Source of the DNA: Thiocapsa bogorovii
Lineage (GTDB): Bacteria; Pseudomonadota; Gammaproteobacteria; Chromatiales; Chromatiaceae
Direction of reading: 5' to 3'
DNA: 64,000 bases
Assembly: GCF_021228795.1 (NCBI RefSeq)
Contig: NZ_CP089309.1
Coordinates: forward strand, 1,674,001-1,738,000
The translations under genes were made by a program, and so were the position numbers. Positions 16,978 through 27,304 of the stretch are shown here, one piece after another (position 1 is the stretch's first letter; each line of letters begins with the position of its first letter). The notes under the pieces were generated by a model. It had not been told where the DNA came from, ran no database searches, and saw only the letters and a program-made list of their open reading frames with translations.

Positions 16978-17861
16978 GGGTGATCCTCCTTCGTGATGAG
17001 CGGATGCCGCGCCGGAGCGGAGCCGGGACCTGGTTGATGTAAGCGCCAACCGAATGCCAAGCTCTTCTCCGGGCAGATCGGGATACAACGCGCGCAATTC
17101 GTACATTCCCCCGAGACGACCTGACCATCCTGCGCGAGCCGTTTGAGGTTCAAGACCTGAGGTTCCGGGCAGATCGCTTGGCATTTCCCGCAACCGCTGC
17201 AGCTGGCTTGATCGAATTTGACCCTGACCTGGGCGGTATGGCGCCCGACCACGGAATAAAAGGCGCCGAGTGGACAGAGGTGACCGCACCAACCGTGCTT
17301 GACGACCAGCCAGTCGAATAAGAAGAGACCGACCAATGCGGTCCAACCCAAACCCAGACCGAAGATGATCTCGCGATGCATGGCCCCGATCGGGCTGACC
17401 CATTCGAATGACGGAAGCTCGATTAAGATCGACAGCAGCAGGGCGAGCGCCAGCACCGTGTATCTCAGGTGGCGAGGAATCCCGAAGAGGTTCCTGCGCC
17501 AGGTCTTGCGGTGCAGAAATCCCGCAAAGTCGGTGACTGGATTCACCGGACAAACCCAGGAGCACCACACCCGGCCGCCCAGGATCATGAAAACGCCTAA
17601 GACCAGCGCCGCGCCCAGAAGCTCCTCGAGTTCAGGGAGGTGCCCGGTCAGCAGGATCTGGAGCGTCGCGAAGGGATCGGCGAGCGTCACCTGACCGAGA
17701 ACCTCCGATGCACTGAGGTTGCCGCTCAACACGGGGAAACCGAAGAAAGACCAGCCCCAATGCAACGTGCCGAAGAACATCAGCAAGACGCCGATCTGAA
17801 CGACTCGCCGCAGAATCAAGTGGCGCCAGCCCCAGAGGCGAGTTGACGTTGCCCTATTCAT
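16974..17861 (-). CDS. napH: NapH, membrane quinol dehydrogenase component
   Basis: 295 residues with about four transmembrane helices (for example VVQIGVLLMFFGTLHWGW and YTVLALALLLSILIEL). Between them are the CxxxCP motifs WCSWVCPVNP and WCGHLCPLGA typical of NapH. The C-terminus has two 4Fe-4S clusters: CSGCGKCQAICPEP and CTNCARCIPICPEK. With NapG it passes quinol electrons to NapB/NapA. No napC is present, so this pair is the likely electron entry point. A 314-bp structured repeat separates it from napG. Confidence 0.95.
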   Translation of the reverse strand: MNRATSTRLWGWRHLILRRVVQIGVLLMFFGTLHWGWSFFGFPVLSGNLSASEVLGQVTLADPFATLQILLTGHLPELEELLGAALVLGVFMILGGRVWCSWVCPVNPVTDFAGFLHRKTWRRNLFGIPRHLRYTVLALALLLSILIELPSFEWVSPIGAMHREIIFGLGLGWTALVGLFLFDWLVVKHGWCGHLCPLGAFYSVVGRHTAQVRVKFDQASCSGCGKCQAICPEPQVLNLKRLAQDGQVVSGECTNCARCIPICPEKSLAFGWRLHQPGPGSAPARHPLITKEDHP

Positions 17862-17874
17862 CGGGTTTCCGAAT

Positions 17875-18150
17875 CGAGGCGTGGCGCGGAGCGCCAGGCG
17901 ATGCGTGACACCGCCGGAGCAGTGTCACGAGTGAGCGCGCCTCGGCGAATAGGGTAACGCGTCTTACCGAATTGTTCGAAAGACCGGTCTGCAGGGACAA
18001 GCAAGCCTGTAGGGTGCACGAGCGCGAGCGAAGTCCACCGAGCCCTGCGCCGACGCTTCAGTGGCTCGTAACACCCGCTCTGCGGTGTCGCGCATGCCCC
18101 GTGGCGCTCTGCACCGCGGGGCACGATGGCCGCAGAGGCGAGCAAGGCCG
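17875..18150. repeat. REP/BIME-like pair of structured repeats between napG and napH
   Basis: Two related units in inverted orientation. Unit 1 has an outer stem CGAGGCG (17875-17881) / CGCCTCG (17938-17944) enclosing TGGCGC-GGA-GCGCCA (17882-17896) and CGTGACAC / GTGTCACG (17904-17911, 17922-17929). Unit 2 on the other strand has ACACC / GGTGT (18071-18088) and TGCCCCGTGG / CCGCGGGGCA (18095-18123). Read on opposite strands both contain GCGGTGTCxCGCAT followed by TGGCGCTC. A third hairpin-like stretch, GTAGGGTGCACGAGCGCGAG, starts at 18009. Such elements often modulate mRNA stability or attenuate transcription in operons. Confidence 0.75.
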
Positions 18151-18175
18151 GCGTCGGCTGCCGATTGCTCGTCAT

Positions 18176-18943
18176 CTAAAACTCCGCCTGATTCAGATAA
18201 TCCAGCCCGGGCACCTGACCCTGCTCCGGTGCGGAATCCAGTCGTCCCTTCCGGGTTTCGCCTGCATCGGGACCGGACATCGCGCCGTCTGCCTGCTTCC
18301 ATCCCATCCTGAAGTGGTCGCCGATCTTGCCTTGAATCAACTCGGCGGGAAGCACCTTGATGGCCGCGATCTGGGTCGGACAGGCATTCTCGCAAATTCC
18401 GCAGCCCGTGCAGCCCGCGCTGAGGACCATGGGCAGAAGCATTGCGTGCTTGCTCAATTCACGCCGTCGGGTTTCGACGTGGATGGCTTTGTCCCGAAGC
18501 GGGCACACCCGATAGCAGATCTCGCAACGCAGACCCTGCCAGGAGAGACAATTCTCGGTGTCGATGAAGGCAAGACCCATCCGCGAGTCCATGACCTCGT
18601 CGAGCGTCGGTGACAGCGCACCGGTCGGGCAGGCGGCCTTGCAGGGAATGTCGTGGCACAGGTAGCAGGGGATCTGTCGGGGCTCGAAACAGGGTGTTCC
18701 CAGCGGAGCGCGGTCGCCTAAGGCGGCCAGTTTTAAGGTGTCGTAGGGACAGGCGACGACGCAACGTCCGCATTTGATGCAGAGGGCATTGAAGTCCGCA
18801 TCCGGCAGCGCACCGGGCGGGCGCAGGGCCGATGGTTCGGCGCGGGCGTTCTGAATGACGAGATACGACCAGAGCATACCGCCACTCGTGGCGACGGCTG
18901 CGCCCTGGATGCTCTTCTGTATGAAACTGCGCCGCGTTGTCAT
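18176..18943 (-). CDS. napG: NapG, periplasmic 4Fe-4S ferredoxin-type protein
   Basis: 255 residues. A Tat-type leader (TTRRSFIQKSIQGAAVATSG) has the twin-arginine RRSF. Four [4Fe-4S] motifs follow: CIKCGRCVVACP, CYLCHDIPCKAACP, CEICYRVCP and CTGCGICENACP. It works with NapH in quinol oxidation for periplasmic nitrate reduction. The ATG at 18943 is chosen because the Tat motif starts right after it. It follows napA by about 90 bp. Confidence 0.95.
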   Translation of the reverse strand: MTTRRSFIQKSIQGAAVATSGGMLWSYLVIQNARAEPSALRPPGALPDADFNALCIKCGRCVVACPYDTLKLAALGDRAPLGTPCFEPRQIPCYLCHDIPCKAACPTGALSPTLDEVMDSRMGLAFIDTENCLSWQGLRCEICYRVCPLRDKAIHVETRRRELSKHAMLLPMVLSAGCTGCGICENACPTQIAAIKVLPAELIQGKIGDHFRMGWKQADGAMSGPDAGETRKGRLDSAPEQGQVPGLDYLNQAEF

Positions 18944-19036
18944 GATCGGTGATTCGCCGGATGTGATGAAGGCATTCGGCTCGCTCGGATGCGTGCGCCA
19001 CATCCGAGTACTGTCGAAGGAGCCGAGGAGGCCGCA

Positions 19037-21781
19037 CTACACCTTGTAGATCTTGATCGCGGTCTTCTTGAAATCCTCCTCCTTGGAGATCGGACAGGTC
19101 GCGTCGATGCAGAGCTTATTGACGAATACCGATTCGTCGAAAAAGGCCATGAAGCTATAGCCTCGCGGCGGACGATTGCGACCGGCAGTCTCGATCACCG
19201 CCTTGATCTTGCCGCGTCGGGATTCGATCCAGACCGCATCCTGACGCTTGAGCCCGCGCTCCTCGGCGTCCTTCTCGTTCATGTCCAGGACCGCCGCCGG
19301 CATGGCCCGATGCAGCTCGGGAACGCGGCGCGTCATGGTGCCGGTATGCCAGTGCTCGAGCAGACGCCCGGTGCAGAGCCAGAGGTCGTAGTTCCCGTCG
19401 GGCGACTCCACCGGTGCGGCGTAGGGTCTGAAGAAGATCTTCGCCTTGCCGGGGAATTTGGTCTTCTCTTGGGTCGTAGGACCTTTTAGATCTCCGCTCA
19501 CCAGCTCCTTCATGGCACCGCCGTAAAACTCGATCTCGCCGGTCTTCACATAGGGATCGTATTTGGCGTTAAAGCGCCACGGCGTCTCTTTGCCGTCGAC
19601 GACGGGCCATCGCAGGCCGCGCACATCGTCTTGATAATAGACATCGAAAGGCGCGAGGTCGTGATGATGACCGCGCCCGAAGGCGGCATACTCTTCGAAC
19701 AACGCCTTTTCCACAAACCAATCCACGCCGAGATGCTTGACCGTGTGATTGTCGTGTCCTTTGGCGACCGGATCGGGCCAAGCAAACGCCTTGTTCTCCG
19801 GTGTCTCGAAGAGCGCTTCGTATAAGGTCATCTCGGGTCGATAGCCCATCTCCTGTGCCGCCGCCATCACCTCCGGGAGCCTCCCCTCGTCGAATCCTTC
19901 GTCCTTGAGACCGGGAATCGATTGTTCCTTCCAGACCTCCGCCAAGGTGATGCGTTTGGAAAACTCCAAGATCTGCCACAGGTCGCTGCGCGCCTCACCG
20001 GGTGGGGGCACCTGCTCGCGCCAGACCTGCGTGCGTCGCTCGGCGTTCCCGTAGCCACCCCATTTCTCGAAAATCATAGCCACGGGCAGGATCAGATCGG
20101 CCACCTTGGCCGAGATGCTCGGATAGGCATCGGAGACGACAATGAAGTTGTCTTGCTCGCGTGCCGCCTTCAGCCAATGGTTGGCATTGGCGACATGCTG
20201 GAAAGGATTATTGACCTGCACCCAAACCCACGAGATGGAGCCGTCTTCCAGGTCCCGCATGATCTTGGTGATGTGGCTCCCGGGTTTCGGATTGAGCGTC
20301 TTGGGCGGCAGCTTCCAGGTCTGCTCGGTAATGTCGCGATGCTTGGCGATATCCACGACCATGTCGGCCGGCAAACGGTGACTGAAGGTACCGACCTCGC
20401 GAGCCGTGCCGCACGCGGAAGGCTGGCCGGTCAGTGAAAAGGGGCTGTTGCCGGGCTCGGCGATCTTCCCCAAGAGCAGATGCACGCTGTAGATCTGCTC
20501 GTTGACCCAGGTCCCGCGGACATGCTGATTGAATCCCATGGTCCAAAAACTGACCATCTTTCGATCCGGCTCGGCATAGAGATCGGCCAGCCTCACGAGC
20601 TTGGCCTTGAAGGCATCCAAGGACTCCTCGGCGTCACCCTTGGCCAGCTCGGCGACAAAATCCAACGTGTAGGGCTCGACCCCTGCCTTGAAGTCCTCGA
20701 AGCCGACCAGCCAATGTTTGCCGGCGGTTGCCGCATCATCCTGTTTGATCGTGTGCACCTGCTCCGGATCCAGACCGCGCCCGATGGCCTCGTCCCGCGT
20801 CAAGGTGACCTCGATCTCGCGGGCCTGGATATCCTTCTCGGCATCGAAGGCGAACTTGTCCGTCGCTCGCATCCCATAACCGATATCGGTGGGGCCGGCA
20901 CAAAAGACACAGTGCGCGTCGACGAAGGCTTTATTGACCGCATCGCGGTGGATGATCTCGCGCGCAAGGTAGTTCAGCAGTGCCGTGTCGGTGTTCGGCT
21001 TGATGATGATCTCGAGATCCGATCCTTCCGATGTCATGTTCCGAAAGGTCGTGATATTGACGACCTTCATCTCGGGATGACCGAGGCGCCGGTCGATCAC
21101 ACGTTGCCAGAGGACCGGATGGGCCTCGGCCATATTCGCGCCCCAGGCGACGACCGTATCCGTGTATTCGATGTCGTCGTAGTTGCCGGGCGGCTCGTCG
21201 ACTCCGAAGACCTGCATAAATGCAGCGACCGCCGAGGCCATACAGTTGCGCGCGTTGGGATCGATGTTGTTGCTGCGAAGACCAGCCTTCATCAGCTTGG
21301 TCATCGCGTAGCCTTCCTGGATCAGCCATTGGCCGGAGCCGATCACGCCGATCCCGGTCGGACCTTTTTCTTCGTAGGCCTTCTTGAACTGGATCGCCAT
21401 CTCGTCGAAGGCCCGATCCCAGGTCACCGGTGTGAACTTGCCCTTCTTGTCGAACCGACCGTCGGTCATCCGCATCAAGGGCTGCGTGAGGCGATCTTTG
21501 CCATAGAGGATCTTGCCGTTGAAATAGCCCTTCACACAGTTCAGACCGCGATTGACCGGGGCGTCGGGATCGCCCTTGGTCGCGACGATCTTGCCGTCTT
21601 GGGTCGCGATCATGATCCCGCACCCCACACCGCAGAAGCGGCAGACACCTTTATCCCATCGCCAATCCTGCTCGGTCTCGGCTGCCGCAACGGCGGCGAT
21701 GCGGCTGATGGGGATTCCGACGGCCATGGCCGTCGCGGCTGCGACGCCTGATTTCAGAAAGGTACGGCGGCTGGGCTCCAT
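19037..21781 (-). CDS. napA: NapA, periplasmic nitrate reductase catalytic subunit
   Basis: 914 residues. Tat leader [19 protein letters not shown], then the [4Fe-4S] motif [10 protein letters not shown] with its fourth Cys in GLNCVKG, then bis-MGD molybdopterin domains. The Mo ligand is the Cys in [10 protein letters not shown]. The C-terminal cofactor region includes [20 protein letters not shown]. It is longer than the E. coli enzyme (about 830) and closer to the longer NapA type; the additions lie mainly around residues 330-380. It reduces nitrate to nitrite in the periplasm. Of two adjacent ATGs, 21781 has the better spacing to GGAGGA; 21784 is possible. Confidence 0.97.
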   Translation of the reverse strand: MEPSRRTFLKSGVAAATAMAVGIPISRIAAVAAAETEQDWRWDKGVCRFCGVGCGIMIATQDGKIVATKGDPDAPVNRGLNCVKGYFNGKILYGKDRLTQPLMRMTDGRFDKKGKFTPVTWDRAFDEMAIQFKKAYEEKGPTGIGVIGSGQWLIQEGYAMTKLMKAGLRSNNIDPNARNCMASAVAAFMQVFGVDEPPGNYDDIEYTDTVVAWGANMAEAHPVLWQRVIDRRLGHPEMKVVNITTFRNMTSEGSDLEIIIKPNTDTALLNYLAREIIHRDAVNKAFVDAHCVFCAGPTDIGYGMRATDKFAFDAEKDIQAREIEVTLTRDEAIGRGLDPEQVHTIKQDDAATAGKHWLVGFEDFKAGVEPYTLDFVAELAKGDAEESLDAFKAKLVRLADLYAEPDRKMVSFWTMGFNQHVRGTWVNEQIYSVHLLLGKIAEPGNSPFSLTGQPSACGTAREVGTFSHRLPADMVVDIAKHRDITEQTWKLPPKTLNPKPGSHITKIMRDLEDGSISWVWVQVNNPFQHVANANHWLKAAREQDNFIVVSDAYPSISAKVADLILPVAMIFEKWGGYGNAERRTQVWREQVPPPGEARSDLWQILEFSKRITLAEVWKEQSIPGLKDEGFDEGRLPEVMAAAQEMGYRPEMTLYEALFETPENKAFAWPDPVAKGHDNHTVKHLGVDWFVEKALFEEYAAFGRGHHHDLAPFDVYYQDDVRGLRWPVVDGKETPWRFNAKYDPYVKTGEIEFYGGAMKELVSGDLKGPTTQEKTKFPGKAKIFFRPYAAPVESPDGNYDLWLCTGRLLEHWHTGTMTRRVPELHRAMPAAVLDMNEKDAEERGLKRQDAVWIESRRGKIKAVIETAGRNRPPRGYSFMAFFDESVFVNKLCIDATCPISKEEDFKKTAIKIYKV

Positions 21782-21846
21782 CATTCCTCCTCGATCTCGT
21801 TCTATTTCTTGATCGCTCACCCGCGCGAGTCGGGCGAGGATGTGGT

Positions 21847-22125
21847 CTAGGACTCGGCCATCTCCGCGGGGATCGCATCCCATTCCGGCGGTGTTTCGTC
21901 GAAGACGTGGTAGACCATCTCGGCCAGCATCACGCCGGGCAACGCCTTGATGCGACAGAGCGCAGCGACCTCCCCTTCGACCGTCTCGGCCTCTTGTACG
22001 ACCACGATCCGCCCGGTCGCAGGCACCGTGTGATGGACCTCGACGCCGGGCAACACATTGAGCGCTAGCGTTGTGTTCTCGACTCGGGCGGGCGGGACGA
22101 CGACCAGGATGCCTGAGAGATTCAT
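21847..22125 (-). CDS. napD: NapD, NapA signal-peptide chaperone
   Basis: 92 residues starting [16 protein letters not shown], the ferredoxin-like NapD fold, with the [22 protein letters not shown] strand pair typical of the family. NapD binds the Tat leader of NapA during cofactor loading in the cytoplasm. It is the first gene of the operon; GGAG lies 9 bp before the ATG, and a perfect FNR box lies about 74 bp upstream. Confidence 0.93.
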   Translation of the reverse strand: MNLSGILVVVPPARVENTTLALNVLPGVEVHHTVPATGRIVVVQEAETVEGEVAALCRIKALPGVMLAEMVYHVFDETPPEWDAIPAEMAES

Positions 22126-22192
22126 CGGCGGGTCTCCGGGCTCGGGTTGGTTTTGAGTGTCCGGACGCTAGCGCCGCCGCTGACGAGAAACC

Positions 22193-22206
22193 TTGATCCC
22201 CATCAA
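22193..22206 (-). promoter_or_regulatory. FNR/Anr binding site upstream of napD
   Basis: TTGATCCCCATCAA is a perfect match to the FNR consensus TTGAT-N4-ATCAA. Its centre is about 74 bp before the napD start codon; a transcription start near 22158 would put it at -41.5, the class II activator position. It predicts activation of napDAGHB under low oxygen. It also lies about 90 bp before the nrtB remnant on the other strand. Confidence 0.85.
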
Positions 22207-22290
22207 GAATCGCGAGCGAATGATCCGAGCGTGCCAAGGCTTCGCCGAGCCGAGTTGAGTCTGGCTCGCTGTTTGCCTTTACTAATCTCT

Positions 22291-22642
22291 ATGCCGACGG
22301 TCGCTCGTGACCTGATGAACGTCAGCCGTGTCCTGCGGCTCTCCTGGTTCAAGCAGACGGTCAAGATCATCCTGCCGTCGGCCTTGCCGATGATCTTCAC
22401 GGGGCTGCGGCTGAGCCTCGGGATCGGCTGGATGGTGCTGATCGCCGCGGAGATAGATGTTGGCCCAGAACCCCGGCCTCGGGAAATTCGTCTGGGACGA
22501 GTTCCAGAACGGCAGCTCCAACTCGCTGGCGCGGATCATGGTGGCCGTGTTCGTGATCGGCTTCATCGGCTTCGCGCTCGACCGCGGCATGCTCATGCTT
22601 CAGCGCCGCGTCTCCTGGGACAAGTCGGCGGTGCTGCGATGA
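22291..22642 (+). pseudogene. nrtB: NrtB nitrate ABC transporter permease, 3' fragment
   Basis: The C-terminal third of an NrtB/SsuC-type permease: MNVSRVLRLSWFKQTVKIILPSALPMIF and GLRLSLGIGWMVLIAAE. The frame is then broken by four extra bases (ATAG near 22453) and resumes as [20 protein letters not shown] to the end. The N-terminal two thirds are missing. It is followed by nrtC in the normal order. Confidence 0.85.
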
Positions 22643-22694
22643 CCCGCCCTGTCAATTGCTCCGACCCCATGACCGTCGCACGAGGATCCAAGGC

Positions 22695-23539
22695 ATGTCT
22701 GTCTATCTGAGCATCGATCGGGTCGGGATCACCTTCCCGACACCGAAGGGACCGCGCGAGGTCCTGAAGGACATCAAGCTCGACATCGCCCAAGGCGAGG
22801 TCGTCTCGCTCATCGGCCACTCGGGCTGCGGCAAATCGACCGTGCTGAACATCGTCGCCGGGCTGCTCGAAGCGAGCGTCGGCGGCGTGCTCCTTGAAGA
22901 GCGCGAGGTCAAATCGCCGGGCCCGACCGCGCCGTTGTCTTTCAGCAGCACTCTCTGCTGCCGTGGCTGACCGTCTACGACAACGTCCGCTTGGCCGTCG
23001 ACCAGGCATTCGGTCGCGGCAAGACCCGCAAGGAGCGGCATGAGTGGACCCTGCACAACCTGGATCTGGTGCACATGGGGCACGCGCTGGAGCGCCGCCC
23101 TGCAGAGATCTCGGGCGGGATGAAGCAACGCGTCGGTATCGCCCGTGCCCTGGCCATGGAGCCCAAGGTCCTGCTGATGGACGAACCCTTCGGGGCGCTG
23201 GACTCGCTCACCCGCACACACATGCAGGATTCCCTGCTGGAGATCCAGGCGCGGCTCAACAACACCGTCATCCTGATCACGCATGACGTCGACGAGGCCG
23301 TGCTGCTCTCCGACCGCATCGTGATGATGACCAACGGCCCCTCCGCGACGGTCGGGCGGATCCTGGATGTCGACCTGCTGCGCCCCCGCGACCGACTCGC
23401 ACTCGCGGAGGATCCCACCTATCACCACTACCGCGCCGAGGTCGTGAAATTTCTTCACGAGCGGCACGCACCCGCGGCCGCGCAGTCCGGAAAGCCGGCG
23501 CGCGAGCGTCCGGCGTTGCGTCTGGCGGCGAACGGTTAA
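22695..23539 (+). pseudogene. nrtC: NrtC/NrtD nitrate ABC transporter ATPase, frameshifted
   Basis: Walker A GHSGCGKST and the ABC signature SGGMKQR with Walker B VLLMDEP are all present, but in two frames. One base is missing near 22925: the first frame reads KSPGPTAPLSF, the other VVFQQHSLLPWLTVYDNV, which is the expected Q-loop continuation. With one base restored it would be about 280 residues. It could be a very recent mutation or a sequencing error. Confidence 0.85.
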
Positions 23540-23551
23540 GGGAGCAAACAC

Positions 23552-24901
23552 ATGGGCATCATCCCCGATTGGCTCAGACGCAGCGCGCACGCCGGCGGGC
23601 GCGACGGACTGGAAAAGACACGCCTGACGCTCGGCTTTATCCCCCTGACGGACTGTGCACCCCTGGTCATCGCCAAAGAACGCGGTTTCTTCGAGAAGTA
23701 CGGCCTGGACGTGGAACTCTCCAAGGAGACCTCTTGGGCGAACGTTCGCGACAAGGTGAGTATCGGCATCCTGGACGGCGCCCACATGCTCGCACCCATG
23801 CCGATCGCGAGCACGCTCGGCATCGGTCCGGTCGAAAAGCCTACCGTCACGGCGCTGAGCCTGGATCTGAACGGCAACGCCATCACGGTCTCGCAGGCAC
23901 TCTACGAGCGGATGCGCGAGCTGGACCCAGGCGCCATGAACCACCGGCCCTACTCGGCGGTGGCCTTGAGGCAGGTGATCGAGGAGCGGCGCGCGCAAGG
24001 CGGCAAGCCGTTGACCTTTGCAGTGGTCTTCCCGGTCTCGACCCATGCCTACGAGCTGCGCTATTGGATGGGCGCCGCCGGGATCGATCCGGATACCGAC
24101 GTGCGGCTGCTGGTGGTCCCGCCGCCGCAGATGGTGACCCAACTGCGCGCCGGCAACATCGACGGGTTCTGTGTCGGCGAGCCTTGGAATTCGGTCGCCG
24201 TCGCCGAGGGTCTCGGGCGTGTCCTCATCACCAACTACGAGCTCTGGAACAACAACCCCGAGAAGGTCTTCGGGGTCAATCTGGAGTGGGCCGAGCAGTA
24301 TCCCAATACACACCGCGCCCTGCTCATGGCCCTGTTGGACGCAGCGCGCTGGACCGATGCGCCCGAGAATCGCGCGAGCGTCGCCGAGCTGATCGCGCCG
24401 AGCCGCTACATCAATGCCCCGGTCGAGATCGTGCGTCAGTCCATGACCGGCACCTTCCGCTATGCGCTCGACGAGGCGCCGGTCGCGATGCCCGACTTCA
24501 ACGTCTTCTTCCGCTTCGCCGCGACCTATCCCTGGCGATCCCACGCGCTCTGGTTCCTGACCCAGATGGTGCGTTGGGGCCAGATCGAGAAACCGATCGA
24601 TCTCGCCGCCGTCGCGGCCGAGGTCTATCGACCTGACCTCTATCGGGAGGCGGCCGATGCCTTGGGTCTCGCCTCGCCCGCGCTCGACCACAAGCGCGAG
24701 GGGTTGCACGCGCGCGGCTGGATGCTCGAAGGGGCAAGCATCCCGCTGGCGATGGGCCCGGATCGCTTCTTCGACGGATTGACCTTCGATCCCGCCGATC
24801 CGGTCGGGTACATCGCCGGTTTCGACGTCCAGCGCCGTGCCTGCTCGCTGGAGGCGCTGGCGGCGGCGAACGGCGGCCCGGCCACGGCGGCGACGGTCTG
24901 A
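23552..24901 (+). CDS. NrtA/NasS-family nitrate-binding protein, no signal peptide
   Basis: 449 residues of the CmpA/NrtA periplasmic-binding fold: LGFIPLTDCAPLVIAKERGFF, GILDGAHMLAPMPIA, the hinge QLRAGNIDGFCVGEPWN and GVNLEWAEQYPN. The N-terminus has no Tat or Sec signal. This favours a cytoplasmic nitrate sensor (NasS-like, which would control a NasT antiterminator not seen here) over a transporter subunit, though its place after nrtBC fits transport. GGAG lies 9 bp before the ATG. It is intact although the genes on both sides are broken. Confidence 0.83.
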   Translation: MGIIPDWLRRSAHAGGRDGLEKTRLTLGFIPLTDCAPLVIAKERGFFEKYGLDVELSKETSWANVRDKVSIGILDGAHMLAPMPIASTLGIGPVEKPTVTALSLDLNGNAITVSQALYERMRELDPGAMNHRPYSAVALRQVIEERRAQGGKPLTFAVVFPVSTHAYELRYWMGAAGIDPDTDVRLLVVPPPQMVTQLRAGNIDGFCVGEPWNSVAVAEGLGRVLITNYELWNNNPEKVFGVNLEWAEQYPNTHRALLMALLDAARWTDAPENRASVAELIAPSRYINAPVEIVRQSMTGTFRYALDEAPVAMPDFNVFFRFAATYPWRSHALWFLTQMVRWGQIEKPIDLAAVAAEVYRPDLYREAADALGLASPALDHKREGLHARGWMLEGASIPLAMGPDRFFDGLTFDPADPVGYIAGFDVQRRACSLEALAAANGGPATAATV

Positions 24902-24952
24902 GGCCGGTCGCAACGCGCCCCGACACACGAATTCCCGACGCGGAGAACCAGC

Positions 24953-27116
24953 ATGAACCCCGATGGCATGAACAAAGAACGTTTGGTCCTGGTGGGCAAC
25001 GGCATGGCCGGGATGCGCACCATCTGTTGAAGCTGGAGCCTGACCTCTACGAGATCACGGTCTTCGGCGCTGAGCCGCATCCGAACTACAACCGCATCCT
25101 CCTCTCGCCGGTGCTCTCCGGGGAGAAGACGATCGACGAGATCATCCTGAACAGCCTCGACTGGTACGCCGAGCATGGGATTACGCTGCACACCGGCGAT
25201 CCGGTCGAGCACATCGACCGTCGCAAACGCTTGGTGCGCAGTCGGTCCGGTCTGGAGGTGCCTTATGACCGGCTGATCCTGGCGACCGGATCCAACCCCT
25301 TCATCATCCCGGTACCCGGTGCGGATCTGCCCGGCGTGCTGGGATATCGCGACATCGCGGATGTGGAGGCGATGATCGAGACCGCGCGCGGCTTCAAGCG
25401 CGCCATCGTCATCGGCGGCGGACTGCTCGGACTCGAGGCCGCCTACGGTTTGCAGCAGCAGGACATGGAGGTGACCGTCGTGCACCTTCTCGACACCCTG
25501 ATGGAGCGGCAGCTCGATAAGCCTGCCGCGGCGCTCCTGAAGGCGTCGTTGGAGCAACGCGGGCTGACCTTTCTCATGGAGGCCCAAAACGCGGCGATCC
25601 AAGGGCGCGACCGCGTCGAGTCGGTCCGCTTCGCCGACGGCAGCGAGGTCGCGACCGATCTGGTGGTGATGGCGGTCGGCATCCGCCCGAACATGACGCT
25701 CGCCCAGAGCGCCGGGATCCATTGCGAGCGCGGGATCGTGGTCGACGACACCATGCTGACCTACGACGCCCGCATCTACGCGATCGGCGAGTGCGTGCAG
25801 CACCGCGGGCAATGCTACGGCCTGGTCGCGCCGCTCTTCGAGCAGGCCAAGGTCTGCCCCAATCATCTCGCCAAGCTCGGCTACGGCCGTTACCAGGGCT
25901 CCGTGACCTCGACCAAGCTCAAGGTCACCGGCATCGATCTCTTCTCGGCCGGTCAGTATGCAAGGGGGAGATCGTCAAGGCGATCACGAGCAAGGGGCTC
26001 TTCACGCTCGAAGACGTCAAGCTGCACACCAAGGCGGCGGCCTCGTGCGGGTCCTGTACCGGCCTGGTGGAGCAGATCCTGGCGAGCACGCTCGGGAGCG
26101 ACTACTCCACACCCGAGGCGAAACCCATCTGCACATGCACAGACTACAGCCACGATCAGGTCCGCGCGGCGATCCGCGAGCAGCACCTCACGAGCCTGAG
26201 CAACTGCTTCGAGAAGCTCGACTGGCGTCAAGCCAACGGCTGCCATATCTGCCGGCCCGCGCTCAACTACTACCTCATCTCCACCTGGCCGGCGGATGCG
26301 ATCGACGACAGCCAGTCGCGCTTCGTCAACGAGCGTGTCCACGCCAACATCCAGAAGGACGGGACCTATTCGGTCATCCCGCGCATCTTCGGCGGCGAGA
26401 CCTCGCCGGCCCAGCTGCGCGCCATCGCCGAGGCGGCCGAAAAATATGCCGTGCGCTCGGTCAAGATCACGGGCGGCCAACGGATCGATCTGCTGGGCCT
26501 ATCCAAAGAGCAGCTGCCGCACATTTGGAAGGATCTGACCGACGCCGGTTTCGTCTCGGGCCATGCCTACGGCAAATCGATGCGCACGGTCAAAATCTGT
26601 GTGGGGTCCCAATGGTGCCGCTTCGGCGTGCAGGATTCGACCAAGATGGGCATCGAGCTCGAGGAGTTGAACTGGGGCTCCTGGACCCCGCACAAGTTCA
26701 AGCTGGCCGTCTCTGGCTGCCCGCGCAACTGTGCGGAGGCGACCATCAAGGACTTCGGCGTCATCGCCATCGAATCCGGCTGGGAGTTGCACATCGGCGG
26801 CAACGGTGGCGTGAAGGTCCGCGCAACCGACGTCCTCTGCCGGGTCACCACACCCGAGCAGGTCAAGGAATACTGCGGCGCCTTCATGCAGCTCTATCGC
26901 GAAGAGGCACGCTATCTGGAGCGCACCGCGCCCTGGGTCGAGCGGGTCGGCCTCGCCTACATCAAGAAACGCATCGTCGAGGACGAGATCGGACGCCGCG
27001 CCTTCTACAAGCGCTTCCTGGAGTCGCAAACGCAGGCCCAGGTCGATCCCTGGAAGGCACGCGCGGCCGGCGCGCAAGCGCATGAGTTCACGGCGTTAAA
27101 GCAGGTGAATGGGTGA
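24953..27116 (+). pseudogene. nirB: NirB, NADH-dependent assimilatory nitrite reductase large subunit, broken
   Basis: Three pieces. The start LVLVGNGMAGMRT stops after 24 codons because several bases are lost near 25024. The FAD/NAD half (LYEITVFGAEPHPNYNRILLS, VIGGGLLGLEAAYG) runs to LFSAGQ near 25955. It then joins VCKGEIVKAITSKGLFT in another frame, missing about 90 residues. The siroheme/4Fe-4S half is complete: CVGSQWCRFGVQDS and SGCPRNCAEA. Intact NirB is about 840 residues; this sums to about 715. It is a true pseudogene, as the internal deletion is too large for a sequencing error. Confidence 0.9.
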
Positions 27117-27130
27117 GAGAGAAGGATGAT

Positions 27131-27249
27131 AGCTGTTAGCTGTTAGCTGTTAGCTGTTAGCTGTTAGCTGTTAGCTGTTAGCTGTTAGCTGTTAGCTGTT
27201 AGCTGTTAGCTGTTAGCTGTTAGCTGTTAGCTGATAGCTGATAGCTGAT
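27131..27249. repeat. 7-bp tandem repeat (17 units)
   Basis: Fourteen perfect copies of AGCTGTT (27131-27228) followed by three of AGCTGAT (27229-27249), lying between nirB and nirD. It is a pure short-unit array without spacers, likely variable in copy number. Confidence 0.98.
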
Positions 27250-27304
27250 ACCAGGCTGCCGGATGCACGACGCCCCAAACACCGCACCAACACGAGGCTA
27301 CACA

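Noticed and set aside
20480-21751. 423-codon plus-strand frame opposite napA
   Set aside because: Antisense of napA with His/Asp/Leu-rich shadow composition and no domain.
22703-24928. 741-codon open frame on the minus strand opposite nrtC and nrtA
   Set aside because: It mirrors strong coding genes on the plus strand and has no domain; in high-GC genes the antisense frame is often open by codon bias.
27131-27249. CRISPR array
   Set aside because: Seven-base units without spacers.
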